Shown: piece after piece, positions 54,467-63,889 of the stretch | Layout of the letters: each line of letters opens with the position of its first letter | Numbering within the stretch: the stretch's first letter is position 1 | Assembly: GCF_900890705.1 (NCBI RefSeq) | Contig: NZ_CAAHFH010000001.1 | Location: 3,286,001-3,350,000 of the forward strand | DNA length: 64,000 nt | Source of the DNA: Pontiella sulfatireligans | GTDB taxonomy: Bacteria > Verrucomicrobiota > Kiritimatiellia > Kiritimatiellales > Pontiellaceae | Reading direction: 5' to 3' | Made by a program: the position numbers and the translations under genes | The notes under the pieces: generated by a model | What the model saw: only the letters and a program-made list of their open reading frames with translations | Database searches by the model: none | Told to the model about the DNA's origin: nothing

Positions 54467-56776
54467 CTAAAAGCTGTGCCCAATGAGGAAGTTGAAGCGA
54501 CCCTTGCCGTCTTGCTCATCGTCGTAGGTCATCGGCCAGGCATAGTCGAGATGCAGCGGGAAGCCGGGCAGGTCGAACCGCAGACCGATGCCCCAATTGT
54601 CATAGTAGTTGGATGGATCGAAATCCCACGAATCAGCGTTCACCACACCCCAGTCATAAAAGGTGGCTCCACGAATCTTGTTCCAGATTGGATAGGTCAG
54701 CTCCAAGGTTCCGTAGAGCGAACTGTTGCCGCCGACAGGCTCGCCGTCATCCGGATCTTTGGGGCCGACGTCGCGGTATTCAAAACCACGCAGCGTGTAT
54801 GAACCGCCCAAAAACAACCGGTCGAAAATCGGAACGCCGTCCCCATAGCTGGTGGATCCGTTGCTGTCGCCGTAGGCCTCTACCGACTCTATTTGGCCCC
54901 GTAGATTCAAAACCATGCCTCCGATCAGCGGCCAGTACTGGGTGGACTTGATGCGTCCGCCGAAGATATCGGTTTCACCGCCAAGCGATCCGCCGGAATA
55001 ATACGGGGTCACCAAGGTTTTGTTGCCACGCGTAGGATTGAAGAACTTGTCGCGGGTGTCGCGGGTCCAGGTAAAGTCGAGACTGCTCTTAATGCGGGTG
55101 CCCTCTTCCTCCTTCAAAGCATCCGATGCGTTGGAGTCAACATCGTAGACGTTAATGTTCTCCAAGGCGTAGGACACCGTGCCGCGCGTAAAGCGGGAAA
55201 GCGGTTTGCCCAGCGAGATCCGGCCGCCATCGTTTTTCTGGTCGTAGTCGTCGCTGAAATACTCCGCTTCACGATGGAACAGATCGATTCCGAACGAAAG
55301 CTTGCGGTTGAGGAACCAAGGTTCAACAAAAGAGACATCAAGGTCGTTGCGCTCGGTGCCCAGCTGGGCGCGGATCTTGAACTTTTGACCGGCGCCGATC
55401 GGGGGCCAGGTTTTGTAGTCGAAGTTGCCTTGCGAGAGTTCAACATAGCCCACCAGCGAATCGACGCTGGAAAAACCGACCCCGGCCGAAAACTGGCCGG
55501 TTGGCTTTTCCTTCACTTGGAAGTTCAGGTCGTATTTGTCGCTTTCCTCGAGCTCTGCTTCGGAGGCGGTGACGAATTCAAAATAATTGAGGTTGCGCAG
55601 AATGTTTTCGGAGGTCATGACGCGGCTGCGGTTGTACTGATTGCCCGGATAGATGACGATTTCGCGCCGGATCACCTTGTCCTGGGTACGCTCGTTGCCC
55701 AGAATGTTAATCTTGTTGATGTAGCCGATCGAGCCCTCTGTAATTTCATAGCGGACATCAACGGTTCCAGTTTCCGCATTGGCATCGAGCACCTGACTCA
55801 CCCGGGTGCGGATATAGCCGCGGTTTCCGTAATAGGCACGAATGCTTTCGCTGGCTTGCGACAGGGAAGCATAGGCAGCCACGTCGCCGGGACGCAACCG
55901 CACTCCGTAGCGGAGCTCTTGCTCCGAAAACTCCTCCATGCCCGTGATGGCGACCTTCCCAATGCTGTAGCGACGGCCTTCGTCGATTTTAATGACCAGC
56001 CGCGACTTCTTCGGTTTGGCGGAGTCCAGCACGGGTTCATAAACCACTACATCCAAAAAGCCTGCGTTCATATAGAGCGACTTAATGGCGAAAACATCCA
56101 TATCGGTGTCTTCCGGCTTATACTTGCCCGCTCCGGTTATGAACGACAGAAACCACCTCTGCTTCTGCGCCATCACCTTGCGAAGCTTCTTGTCCTCCAC
56201 AAACTCGTTGCCTTCAAAAACGATCTTTTTGATGCCGAGCTTTCCGCCTTCTTTGACACGCAGGGTCAAATCAACCACTCCCAGCTCGTCATCGGCGGAT
56301 GAACTCCATGTAATCTTGGCATCAGGATACCAAAAGTCGCGATAGGCTTCCTTCAGCTTTTCCGTAGCCTGCGCAAAGGTGGCATCGTCGGCAAACTGGC
56401 CGATTTCGAGTTCCGATTTCTTCAGCACCTTGCGTTTGCGCATTTTATCCGCACCGGCAATCCGAATGCTTCGAATCCGGTGCTTGGCTTGCACCGTGTA
56501 CACCAAGATAACGCCGCCGCCCTCTACGTCCATGCGAGCGTTGACATAGGAGTAGCGGCCGGACTCCCGCATTCGGTTGACGTCCACCGCAATGGACGCG
56601 AGAATGGTTTCACGATCCGCAACTTCCTCGCCGATCTTGAATGAGGTAAAAGCGGCGACCGAACTGAGGTCGTACGACTCGCCGGCCTGGTTGACGATCC
56701 GAATATTCGTAACGGTTTCCGCCTGCACGGAAAATAGGGCCAAACAAGCGAATAAAAGGGTCAGTGCTTTTTTCAT
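54467..56776 (-). CDS. bamA: Outer-membrane protein assembly factor BamA
   Basis: 769 residues with a signal peptide (MKKALTLLFACLALFSVQA). POTRA repeats span residues about 22-420 (SIRIAGADKMRKRKVLKKSELEIGQF; IKKIVFEGNEFVEDKKLRKVM; NKINILGNERTQDKVIRREI), and the Omp85 beta-barrel follows (RLFLGGSYTLRGFEYRDVGP carries the conserved L6 VRGF/Y-like motif as LRGF). It ends in the expected aromatic residue (GHSF). It inserts beta-barrel proteins into the outer membrane. Last gene of the long minus-strand ribosomal/replication cluster, 26 bp after dnaB. Confidence 0.96.
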   Translation of the reverse strand: MKKALTLLFACLALFSVQAETVTNIRIVNQAGESYDLSSVAAFTSFKIGEEVADRETILASIAVDVNRMRESGRYSYVNARMDVEGGGVILVYTVQAKHRIRSIRIAGADKMRKRKVLKKSELEIGQFADDATFAQATEKLKEAYRDFWYPDAKITWSSSADDELGVVDLTLRVKEGGKLGIKKIVFEGNEFVEDKKLRKVMAQKQRWFLSFITGAGKYKPEDTDMDVFAIKSLYMNAGFLDVVVYEPVLDSAKPKKSRLVIKIDEGRRYSIGKVAITGMEEFSEQELRYGVRLRPGDVAAYASLSQASESIRAYYGNRGYIRTRVSQVLDANAETGTVDVRYEITEGSIGYINKINILGNERTQDKVIRREIVIYPGNQYNRSRVMTSENILRNLNYFEFVTASEAELEESDKYDLNFQVKEKPTGQFSAGVGFSSVDSLVGYVELSQGNFDYKTWPPIGAGQKFKIRAQLGTERNDLDVSFVEPWFLNRKLSFGIDLFHREAEYFSDDYDQKNDGGRISLGKPLSRFTRGTVSYALENINVYDVDSNASDALKEEEGTRIKSSLDFTWTRDTRDKFFNPTRGNKTLVTPYYSGGSLGGETDIFGGRIKSTQYWPLIGGMVLNLRGQIESVEAYGDSNGSTSYGDGVPIFDRLFLGGSYTLRGFEYRDVGPKDPDDGEPVGGNSSLYGTLELTYPIWNKIRGATFYDWGVVNADSWDFDPSNYYDNWGIGLRFDLPGFPLHLDYAWPMTYDDEQDGKGRFNFLIGHSF

Positions 56777-56802
56777 AGAGATCCAAAGGAAGAGCCGGAC
56801 GC

Positions 56803-58188
56803 TTAGGCGCCTGGACTGTATTCATCGTCTTCGCGTTCTGTGCGGTCTTCGAAACGGGTGTATTCCCGTATAAAATTCATCTTGATTTCGCCGGTCGATC
56901 CGTGGCGGAACTTGGCGATGTCTACCACCGCCAAGTTGTCGGTATTGCGATCGTCCCCTTGCTTATAGTAGCTCGGTCGGTAGAGCAGCATCACGACGTC
57001 GGCGTCCTGCTCGATGGCACCGGAGTCGCGCAGGTCGGAAAGCTTCGGGATATTATCGCCCCGCCCTTCAGTGGCGCGGCTGAGCTGACTGAGCACCATA
57101 ACCGGAACATCCAGCTCCTTGGCCATGGCTTTAACCGCGCCGGAAATGGCCATCGTTTCACGCTGCCGGCCATCTTTTGCAAACTTCGAAAAGTTCATGA
57201 GCTGCAGATAGTCGATCACGATCAAACCAACGCCGTAGCGGGTCTTCAGGCGCCGGGCGCGTGAACGCAGCTCTACCGCTTCGAGGCCCGGCGTATCGTC
57301 GATAAAGATCTCCGCCTTGGAGAGGCGGTCCACCGCCGCCGTAATCTGGGCGTGCTCGCTGGAGGTCATCTTCCTGCCTCGCAGCTTGTGGGCCGAAATC
57401 TTGGCATGGCTGAAGAGCATGCGGTTTACCAGCTGCTCGCGAGACATTTCCAAACTAAACACCGCCACAGGAACGGCCGGACCATGTACACCGAGCGCCG
57501 CGTTTTCGGCAATGTTCAGCGCCAGTGAGGTCTTGCCCATCGCGGGACGGGCGGCCAGCACGATCATGTCGGTCTTGGCCAGCCCGCCGAGCACCGAATT
57601 CATGCCCATATAGCCGGTGGTGACCCCCTTCATGACATCGTTGGGATCCCGGTTTTCGATTTCGATGAAGGCCTCTTTAACCGAAGCCTTCCAATCGGGA
57701 ATCTTTTCGGCGCCGTGGCTGCCGAGCTCAAACAGCGAGGACTCGGCCTGGCTTACCAGCAGCGAGGCTTCGTCTTCGCACTTGTAAGCCGCATCAATGG
57801 TCTCCGAGGACTTTTCGATGAGCTCCCGATACAGCTTTTTATCCAGAACGATATCGCAGTAGAACTCGACATGCGCGGGCACGAGCGTGCTGTCCTGAAG
57901 CTTAACAAGATAATCGTAGCCACCGGCTTTATCAAGGGCGTTGTGGTCCTTGAGCCATTCGGCAATGGTGATGGCGTCCATGGGCACATTGGCCTGGCTC
58001 ATGTCCACCATTTGCTCGAAAAGCGCTTGGTGGCGACGGTCATAAAACGCACCGCTTCCCAAGCGCTTAGCTAAGCATTTATCAATGGAGCCGACAGGAT
58101 CCAACAGGATGGAACCCAAAACCCCGCACTCGGCCTCTTCGCTGTGCGGGGGGATTCGGAGTCCCGCCCCTGGACCCTCGGGGATCAT
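56803..58188 (-). CDS. dnaB: Replicative DNA helicase DnaB
   Basis: 461 residues. N-terminal domain (PPHSEEAECGVLGSILLDP) and RecA-like ATPase with Walker A ARPAMGKTSLALNIAENAA, Walker B LIVIDYLQLM and the H4-type SQLSRATEGRGDNIPKLSDLRDSGAIEQDAD block. No intein. It unwinds DNA at the replication fork. Its ATG overlaps the rplI stop by 4 nt, the classical rpsF-ssb-rpsR-rplI-dnaB order. Confidence 0.97.
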   Translation of the reverse strand: MIPEGPGAGLRIPPHSEEAECGVLGSILLDPVGSIDKCLAKRLGSGAFYDRRHQALFEQMVDMSQANVPMDAITIAEWLKDHNALDKAGGYDYLVKLQDSTLVPAHVEFYCDIVLDKKLYRELIEKSSETIDAAYKCEDEASLLVSQAESSLFELGSHGAEKIPDWKASVKEAFIEIENRDPNDVMKGVTTGYMGMNSVLGGLAKTDMIVLAARPAMGKTSLALNIAENAALGVHGPAVPVAVFSLEMSREQLVNRMLFSHAKISAHKLRGRKMTSSEHAQITAAVDRLSKAEIFIDDTPGLEAVELRSRARRLKTRYGVGLIVIDYLQLMNFSKFAKDGRQRETMAISGAVKAMAKELDVPVMVLSQLSRATEGRGDNIPKLSDLRDSGAIEQDADVVMLLYRPSYYKQGDDRNTDNLAVVDIAKFRHGSTGEIKMNFIREYTRFEDRTEREDDEYSPGA

Positions 58189-58637
58189 TTCTCTTCTACG
58201 ATCCAGACCTTGAGCGTGCCAACGACTTCCGGATGGAGCTTGATGGCAACATCAAACACACCGAGTTCGTGCAACGGAGCCGCAAGACTGATTTTTGAGC
58301 GGTCGATCTCGAGCCCTTGTTCCTTCAATTTTTCCAAGATCTGCGGCACGGTAACGGAACCAAACATTTTTCCGTTTTCACCGACTTTGGCGGAAATAGT
58401 GCATTCCAAGCCTTCGATCTTCTTGGCCAGCTCTTCCGCTGCGGATTGTTCCTTTTTCAGCACGGCGAGGCGCTCGAGGCGCTTCTTCTCGATCTGGCGC
58501 TTCTTCCCTTCGGTCACTTCCGAAGCAACGCCTTTCGGGAAAAGGAAGTTGCGGGCATAGCCGTCTGCAACCTTCACCACATCACCTTCGATACCGAGGC
58601 CTTCGACCTGGTCCATCAACAAGACTTCAATAGCCAT
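58185..58637 (-). CDS. rplI: 50S ribosomal protein L9
   Basis: 150 residues: the N-terminal domain MAIEVLLMDQVEGLGIEGDVVKVADGYARNFLFPKGVA is the L9 signature, followed by the long helix and C-terminal domain. It binds 23S rRNA near the L1 stalk. Between rpsR (18 bp upstream) and dnaB (4-nt overlap). Confidence 0.97.
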   Translation of the reverse strand: MAIEVLLMDQVEGLGIEGDVVKVADGYARNFLFPKGVASEVTEGKKRQIEKKRLERLAVLKKEQSAAEELAKKIEGLECTISAKVGENGKMFGSVTVPQILEKLKEQGLEIDRSKISLAAPLHELGVFDVAIKLHPEVVGTLKVWIVEEK

Positions 58638-58655
58638 AATTCGTTCCTTTCAAAT

Positions 58656-58877
58656 CTATCGGACAAGACCCATAACCCGCGCACGGCGGATGGCCTTCTT
58701 GATATGGCGCTGCTGCTGGGCATTCGCGCCCGTAATGCGGCCGGGCAGAATTTTGCCGCGATCCGTCATAAACTTCTTAAGCAGTTCCGCATCCTTGTAA
58801 TCGACCGACGTCACTCCACGAAGAAGCTCCGGATCGCGCTTGTAATCATCTTTATTTCTACTATTTCCACGACGCAT
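58656..58877 (-). CDS. rpsR: 30S ribosomal protein S18
   Basis: 73 residues. [48 protein letters not shown] is the canonical S18 core. It partners S6 on the 30S platform; rpsF lies two genes upstream in the same cluster. Confidence 0.97.
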   Translation of the reverse strand: MRRGNSRNKDDYKRDPELLRGVTSVDYKDAELLKKFMTDRGKILPGRITGANAQQQRHIKKAIRRARVMGLVR

Positions 58878-58892
58878 AGTTATATCCTTTCT

Positions 58893-59327
58893 CTAAAACG
58901 GCACATCATCGTCATCTTCCACACTCGCTGCCGGCGGTGAAGCCGGCTCCTGCGGAACCGATGAAACCGGTGCCTCTGAAGACTCCGCTCCCTTTGCCGG
59001 GCTGCCCAAAAACTGGACGCGATCGGCGCGGACACGAAGTTTACTCCGCTTTTCCCCCTGCTGGCCTTCCCATTGGTCAAGCTGCAGGCGGCCTTCAACA
59101 AAAACCGGTGATCCTTTATGGAGGTATTCGGCCGATGTTTCAGCCTGCCGCCCCCACACTACAACATCCACAAAGCAAGTGCGTTCAACCGTTTCACCTG
59201 CTTGATTCTTATAATTATCACTGACCGCCATTCCCAAATCAGCAACGGCAGTTCCTGAAGGCGTGTACCGGATTTCCGGATTGCGCGTCAGGTTGCCCAT
59301 TAATAGAACCCGGTTGTAGCTGGCCAT
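58893..59327 (-). CDS. ssb: Single-stranded DNA-binding protein
   Basis: 144 residues: OB-fold MASYNRVLLMGNLTRNPEIRYTPSGTAVADLGMAVSDNYKN, a Pro/Ser-rich linker and the acidic tip DDDVPF used to recruit repair and replication proteins. The ATG at 59327 is set by AGGAGG, which overlaps the end of rpsF. Only 1 bp separates the two genes. Confidence 0.96.
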   Translation of the reverse strand: MASYNRVLLMGNLTRNPEIRYTPSGTAVADLGMAVSDNYKNQAGETVERTCFVDVVVWGRQAETSAEYLHKGSPVFVEGRLQLDQWEGQQGEKRSKLRVRADRVQFLGSPAKGAESSEAPVSSVPQEPASPPAASVEDDDDVPF

Positions 59328-59328
59328 T

Positions 59329-59643
59329 TTAAGCCTCCTGGACGGCTTCCGCAACTCCGCTAGCTTCTACAAACTGGTGGCGGAACACATTGGTCGACAG
59401 CTTAAGGCGAGCCTTGAGCGCGTCCATCTTATCGCCGTCAAGCTTGAACATCATGACCACATAATGTCCGGCCTTCTGCTTCTTGAGCGGACGGGCAAAG
59501 TTTTTCTTGCCCATGCGGGTGTTGCTCTCCATCGAGCCGCCCAGCTTTTCAAGTTCTTCCTTCACACGGACAACCGCCTGATCGAGACCTTCCTCGTCCA
59601 GCGTTTCCGGAAAGATGAACAATCCTTCGTACAACGTATTCAA
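59329..59643 (-). CDS. rpsF: 30S ribosomal protein S6
   Basis: 104 residues: NTLYEGLFIFPETLDEEGLDQAVVRVKEELEKLGG and YVVMMFKLDGDKMDALKARLKLSTNVFRHQFV are S6 blocks. First of the rpsF-ssb-rpsR-rplI-dnaB cluster, 16 bp after pth. Confidence 0.96.
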   Translation of the reverse strand: MNTLYEGLFIFPETLDEEGLDQAVVRVKEELEKLGGSMESNTRMGKKNFARPLKKQKAGHYVVMMFKLDGDKMDALKARLKLSTNVFRHQFVEASGVAEAVQEA

Positions 59644-59659
59644 TATCTTTCTCCTTAAC

Positions 59660-60241
59660 TTATCCTGTCTTCGACTGATTAAACGTATTCATCGTTCGCT
59701 CAGTTCCGATGGAAAAGATGCTTTCTACCGCATCGGCGGCACGTTCGACAACCTTTTCCAGCCTCAAACTCTCTTCATCGGCAAAGCTACCCAGCACGAA
59801 CCCGATCATGTCCGCGCCCTCCGGCTTCGGTCCAATCCCCACCCGCACCCGAGGGAACGCTTTGGTCTGGAGCCACTCCAGCACCGACTTCATGCCGTTA
59901 TGGCTGCCGCCGGTCCCTTTTCCGCGAACCCGGATTGCTCCGAGTTCTAATTCAACATCGTCGTAAACCACCACGGTTTCGCCCGCTTCGACGCGCCATT
60001 TTTTCATGGCGCCCCAGACGGCCTGCCCGCTTCGGTTCATGTAGGTCATCGGCTCAAGCAGCCGCACCTCGTGCTCCCCGATCCGGCACTTGGCCTGCCG
60101 GGCGGGAAACCAAAACATTTTTTTGAATACGGCGCCCTGCCGACGGGCAATCTCCTCTACCACAAGAAATCCAACGTTGTGGCGGGTGCGCTCGTATTCT
60201 TTTCCGGGATTCCCCAGTCCAACGACCAGCTTCAAAATCAT
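59660..60241 (-). CDS. pth: Peptidyl-tRNA hydrolase
   Basis: 193 residues from the ATG at 60241 (MILKLVVGLGNPGKEYERTRHNVGF, catalytic His in the RHNVGF block). MTYMNRSG and GGSHNGMKSV complete the family signature. It recycles peptidyl-tRNA. A TTG at 60262 would add seven non-conserved residues. It directly follows rplY, a common pairing. Confidence 0.96.
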   Translation of the reverse strand: MILKLVVGLGNPGKEYERTRHNVGFLVVEEIARRQGAVFKKMFWFPARQAKCRIGEHEVRLLEPMTYMNRSGQAVWGAMKKWRVEAGETVVVYDDVELELGAIRVRGKGTGGSHNGMKSVLEWLQTKAFPRVRVGIGPKPEGADMIGFVLGSFADEESLRLEKVVERAADAVESIFSIGTERTMNTFNQSKTG

Positions 60242-60265
60242 TCTCCCGGAAAGGGAAAGCAAAGA

Positions 60266-60892
60266 TTACTCTTCGACATTCTTCTCGGTGATCACTTCCG
60301 GCTCGTCAGTAGCCTCTTCGGCTTCTTCCTCTTCAGCCGTCGGTTCGGATACAGAAGCGATAATCGCATCTTCATCAACCAGCAACTTGAACTTGGAGTC
60401 CAGGTTGAGGTCGGCAACACTCAGGGAATCTCCGATTTCAAGAGCGGAAACATCGACTTCAAAAGCTTCAACCATTTCACCCGGCAGACATTCCACGCCG
60501 ATGGAGTGCATCACGTGGTCAATCGAACCACCCGCCTTAACGCCGGCCGCTTCGCCAACGAGCTCAACCGGAATATCAACGGCGATCACTTTATTGGCCG
60601 CAACGCGCAGCAGGTCGATATGCAACAGGTCGCTGGTCACCGGATGGCGCTGAACTTCCTTGATCAATACATTCATATCGCCTTCGCCTTCCAGCGCGAT
60701 CTCGATAATGAGACTTTCGCTGGCATGGTGATGAAGGATCTGTCCAAAATCGTGTGCGTTAAGCTCGATTGAAACGGGCTCCTTTTCGTCGCCGTAGATC
60801 ACGGCGGGAAGCGATCCGGCACTGCGCATGCGGCGCGCGTTGCTCGAGCCTTCCGAGGTTCTCTTCTTTGCAATCAGTTTTGCGTCTTCCAT
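60266..60892 (-). CDS. rplY: 50S ribosomal protein L25/Ctc
   Basis: 208 residues, the long (TL5/Ctc-type) form: a 5S-rRNA-binding N-terminal domain (LIAKKRTSEGSSNARRMRSAGSLPAVIYGD), the C-terminal beta domain (VDIPVELVGEAAGVKAGGSIDH) and a highly acidic tail (AEEEEAEEATDE). AGGAG before the ATG sets the start. 24 bp upstream of pth. Confidence 0.95.
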   Translation of the reverse strand: MEDAKLIAKKRTSEGSSNARRMRSAGSLPAVIYGDEKEPVSIELNAHDFGQILHHHASESLIIEIALEGEGDMNVLIKEVQRHPVTSDLLHIDLLRVAANKVIAVDIPVELVGEAAGVKAGGSIDHVMHSIGVECLPGEMVEAFEVDVSALEIGDSLSVADLNLDSKFKLLVDEDAIIASVSEPTAEEEEAEEATDEPEVITEKNVEE

Positions 60893-60902
60893 TGGTTCTC
60901 TC

Positions 60903-61838
60903 CTATTTGTCAACTCGGAACAGCGAGCTGACGGATTGGTCGTTGTGGATGCGGCATATGGCTTCCGCCAAAATGCCAGCCACAGACAGTACAGTAACAT
61001 TAAAATCGTCCCACTCGCGCTGCGGCACCGTATCGGTGGTCACCAGTTCGTCGATGGAAGAATTGATCAACCGGTCAATGCCCTTCTGGGTCAGCAGGGA
61101 ATGGCTGACTGCGGCGCGGATCGACTTGGCGCCGGCTTTTTCCAGCAACTTAGCGGCGGCCGTCAACGTGCCGGCGGTGGAGGTCATATCGTCAACCAGC
61201 AAGGTGTTGCGCCCTTTCACGTCGCCCACCAAATGGTTGGCTTCAACGTCTTCGGCGCTTTTGCGCTGCTTTCCAACCAGTGCAATGCCCGCGCCCAACA
61301 GCTTGGAGTAGGCATCGGCCATTTTCAAACCGCCCGCATCCGGGGAAACCACGACTAAATCATCAAGATTATACGAACGCAGGTATTTCACAATCACGGG
61401 CGAGGCATAGAGATGGTCAACCGGAACATCGAAAAAGCCCTGAATCTGCTGGGCATGCAGATCGCAGCAGAGTACGCGGTCGGCGCCGGCGGCTTCGAGC
61501 AGCGTGGCCACGAGCTTGGCGGTAATCGGGACGCGCGGTTGGTCTTTGCGGTCCTGGCGCGCATAGCCGTAGTAAGGAAGAACCGCCGTAATGCGATCCG
61601 CCGATGCACGCTTGGCCGCATCGATCATAATGAGCAGCTCCATCAGGTAGTTGTTCGGCTCGATCGAAACCGACTGCACAATAAAGAGGTCGTCCCCGCG
61701 GACGTTGTCCACGATCTTGACGAAAATCTCTCCGTCGGGGAATCGCGTGATGTCAACTTCGCACAATTCCACCCCGGCGGCCGCTGCAATGCGCTCCGCT
61801 AAAGCCCGATGTCCTGTTCCTGATATAATTTTCATCAT
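60903..61838 (-). CDS. prs: Ribose-phosphate pyrophosphokinase
   Basis: 311 residues. ITAVLPYYGYARQDRKDQPRVPITAKLVA (flexible and ATP loops), DLVVVSPDAGGLKMADAYS and VKGRNTLLVDDMTSTAGTL (PRPP loop) are diagnostic of class I PRPP synthase. It makes PRPP from ribose-5-phosphate and ATP for purine salvage (hpt at 25703) and other pathways. Two adjacent ATG codons leave the start uncertain by one residue. tRNA-Gln lies 15 bp upstream on the same strand. Confidence 0.96.
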   Translation of the reverse strand: MMKIISGTGHRALAERIAAAAGVELCEVDITRFPDGEIFVKIVDNVRGDDLFIVQSVSIEPNNYLMELLIMIDAAKRASADRITAVLPYYGYARQDRKDQPRVPITAKLVATLLEAAGADRVLCCDLHAQQIQGFFDVPVDHLYASPVIVKYLRSYNLDDLVVVSPDAGGLKMADAYSKLLGAGIALVGKQRKSAEDVEANHLVGDVKGRNTLLVDDMTSTAGTLTAAAKLLEKAGAKSIRAAVSHSLLTQKGIDRLINSSIDELVTTDTVPQREWDDFNVTVLSVAGILAEAICRIHNDQSVSSLFRVDK

Positions 61839-61853
61839 GTCTACTTATTAGTA

Positions 61854-61927
61854 TGGTTGCCCGACCAGGGTTCGAACCTGGACCCTATGAGTCAAAGTCA
61901 CATGTGCTTCCATTACACTATCGGGCA
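61854..61927 (-). tRNA. tRNA-Gln (anticodon TTG)
   Basis: 74 nt on the minus strand with CCA encoded at 61854-61856. The acceptor TGCCCGA pairs with TCGGGCA, the T arm is CCAGG-TTCGAAC-CCTGG, and the anticodon loop CTTTGAC gives TTG. It is immediately upstream of prs and may be processed from the same transcript. 61928-62084 holds no feature that I can support. Confidence 0.93.
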
Positions 61928-62084
61928 ACAACAAATCATGAAAAGCGACAGCAGCACCTGCGCTAAACCTATCTCAATTTCAAAAGAGCGGAAGACCATA
62001 TGAAGCAGCCGGTTATAAGTCAAGCAGGCAAATGGAAGTTTAATCCGGGGTTTAAGAGGAGCAGGCTGCAATCCCCCAGCCCGC

Positions 62085-62282
62085 TCACCCCGCACCCCAG
62101 CATCGCAGTGAATAATGCCCTGCCAGCAGGGCAAATGCGACACCGATCTCGATCAGCGCAATCCGCTGGATATTCAAACCCGCCGCCATTTTTTTCCACT
62201 TTTCCTGCAGCAGCAACCCGCACGAACCATCCACCAAGAAGACAATTCCGACCCAAAACAAGATGGAAATCAAAAGATTCAT
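62085..62282 (-). CDS. Small membrane protein (DUF2065-like)
   Basis: 65 residues with two membrane helices (LLISILFWVGIVFLVDGSCGLLL and IQRIALIEIGVAFALLAGHY) separated by a short basic loop (QEKWKKMAAGLN). The helix-WKK-helix layout resembles DUF2065 proteins of unknown function. It starts 5 bp after the stop of the surface-protein gene, on the same strand, so it is probably the last gene of that unit. Confidence 0.65.
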   Translation of the reverse strand: MNLLISILFWVGIVFLVDGSCGLLLQEKWKKMAAGLNIQRIALIEIGVAFALLAGHYSLRCWGAG

Positions 62283-62287
62283 AGCGC

Positions 62288-63889
62288 CTATTGCTCTTCA
62301 AACATCAGCCGATAGTAGCGTTTCGCCTCCTCGGCGGTCAACTGAACCTTCAGAGTCATCACATCACCGGCTCCGTCCCGTCCGATAATTTCCGGCACAA
62401 TATTGGTCCATCCGGCCAAATCCCCGGAGCCTGCAACCCGCGAACGGCCGCGCATCCGGCGGTCCAGCGCATATTCCAAAACAACCGCCGGCCGGCCATA
62501 GGCATCGGTGGCGGACGCAATGGCCGGACCGGGCAGCGGGTTTACCGCCATCCAATCCGCTAACGGCACGGGGGCGTTGGACGCCGAGCTTTCCACTATT
62601 TCAAAATCGACAAACACATCCGGCGCCGGCGCGGTCGCGGCATCGCCCGGCTGAAAAGCGCGGAGCGTCACGGTTCCGATATCGTTAGCCAGATTCAAGA
62701 CATGATTGGTTTCGCCGATGCTGACGGTGGCCGGGCCGTCATAGACCTCCAGCTTCACGGGTAACCCGCTGCTGGCATCGGCGTTCACCCGAACGGAGCC
62801 ACCGCTTTTGATTTGGTTCGCGAGCGGCTCCACAAAAATATGCTGAATCTCCTCCGCCACGCGGAACGACCGCAGCACCGGCGAGGCCGGCGCATAGGTG
62901 CCGTTGCCCGGCTGGCTGGCGACCACCTCCACTGTTCCAGTTGCCGTAAACGTCAAAATGCTGCCGAAATTCGTCGCCGAACCGCTCTGCACCGCAAACA
63001 CCACCGGCAATCCGCTGTCTGCCTCGGCAGAAAGTTCCAGCGACTGAAACGCCAGCTTCTGGTTAGGAATCGGATCAAACGCGATCGACTGCGCGATTCC
63101 ATTTAAAGGCAACTGGTTAATGACCCCAACCGCATCAAGATCGCATCCCGGACTGCTCGGCTGATTAACGGGATCATAGATAGGTTGGCCAATGGAGTCC
63201 GCAGCACTTCCATCACCAACAACATCAATCAGGCGCACATGGGTGATGTTATTCAAATCAAGAAAAGGGAAATTAGTCTTCAACTCATTGGCATATGCAT
63301 CCGATAAAAAAACAGCATCTGAGGTAAAGCATGCATTGTAGGTGTCCTGAAGCTCGGAAAGGTCGAACGGAGTTCCGTAGCTATGCTTATACTTAGAGGC
63401 TAAGCCATAGATTCGCATGGCAACGGGGTTGCCAACATCTTCATTATTCACATAGTTCCGAAAGCGACAAAAATGGATCCCATCGGAGGAAACCTCAACC
63501 CAGGCCAGCTCCAAAAACGTATCGTTAAATGCGTTTTCAAATACAGCGAAATCAAAGTCCGGACCATTCATGATCGATTGCGAAAAGGTCAGGGTAATCC
63601 GGCCGCCATCGCCAAGGCAGACAATATCTACCGAACCGCCTACGGCCTTCCCAAGCGCCAAATGGGGAGTCATCCACATTTCATCCACACCGCTTCCGTA
63701 CACCAGGCCGGTATAACCATCGGCCCAACCCGTAAACAACGGACTGTCCTTGTGGATCGCCGTGCTCTGTCCCTCACCGGCTTTCGGAGCAAAGGGATAG
63801 AATAGATTCCCGTCATCCGGCCAATAGGTCGCACCGCCGCTTGAAGCGGCAAGCATGAGAAAAATAGAAACCAGCCAAACTTTCATCAT
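62288..63889 (-). CDS. Secreted surface protein paired with a TonB receptor
   Basis: 533 residues with a signal peptide (about 1-19, LMLAASSGG). The N-terminal domain contains GSVDIVCLGDGGRITLTFSQSIMNGPDFDFAVFENAF followed by LELAWVEVSSDGIHFCRF, a pattern of secreted beta-sandwich proteins often encoded with TonB-dependent receptors. Residues about 270-430 look like two Ig-like repeats (each with ASSGLPV/ADSGLPV), then a C-terminal domain. Ligand unknown. Its ATG overlaps the receptor stop by 1 nt (TAATG), so the two are translationally coupled and probably act together in uptake. Confidence 0.65.
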   Translation of the reverse strand: MMKVWLVSIFLMLAASSGGATYWPDDGNLFYPFAPKAGEGQSTAIHKDSPLFTGWADGYTGLVYGSGVDEMWMTPHLALGKAVGGSVDIVCLGDGGRITLTFSQSIMNGPDFDFAVFENAFNDTFLELAWVEVSSDGIHFCRFRNYVNNEDVGNPVAMRIYGLASKYKHSYGTPFDLSELQDTYNACFTSDAVFLSDAYANELKTNFPFLDLNNITHVRLIDVVGDGSAADSIGQPIYDPVNQPSSPGCDLDAVGVINQLPLNGIAQSIAFDPIPNQKLAFQSLELSAEADSGLPVVFAVQSGSATNFGSILTFTATGTVEVVASQPGNGTYAPASPVLRSFRVAEEIQHIFVEPLANQIKSGGSVRVNADASSGLPVKLEVYDGPATVSIGETNHVLNLANDIGTVTLRAFQPGDAATAPAPDVFVDFEIVESSASNAPVPLADWMAVNPLPGPAIASATDAYGRPAVVLEYALDRRMRGRSRVAGSGDLAGWTNIVPEIIGRDGAGDVMTLKVQLTAEEAKRYYRLMFEEQ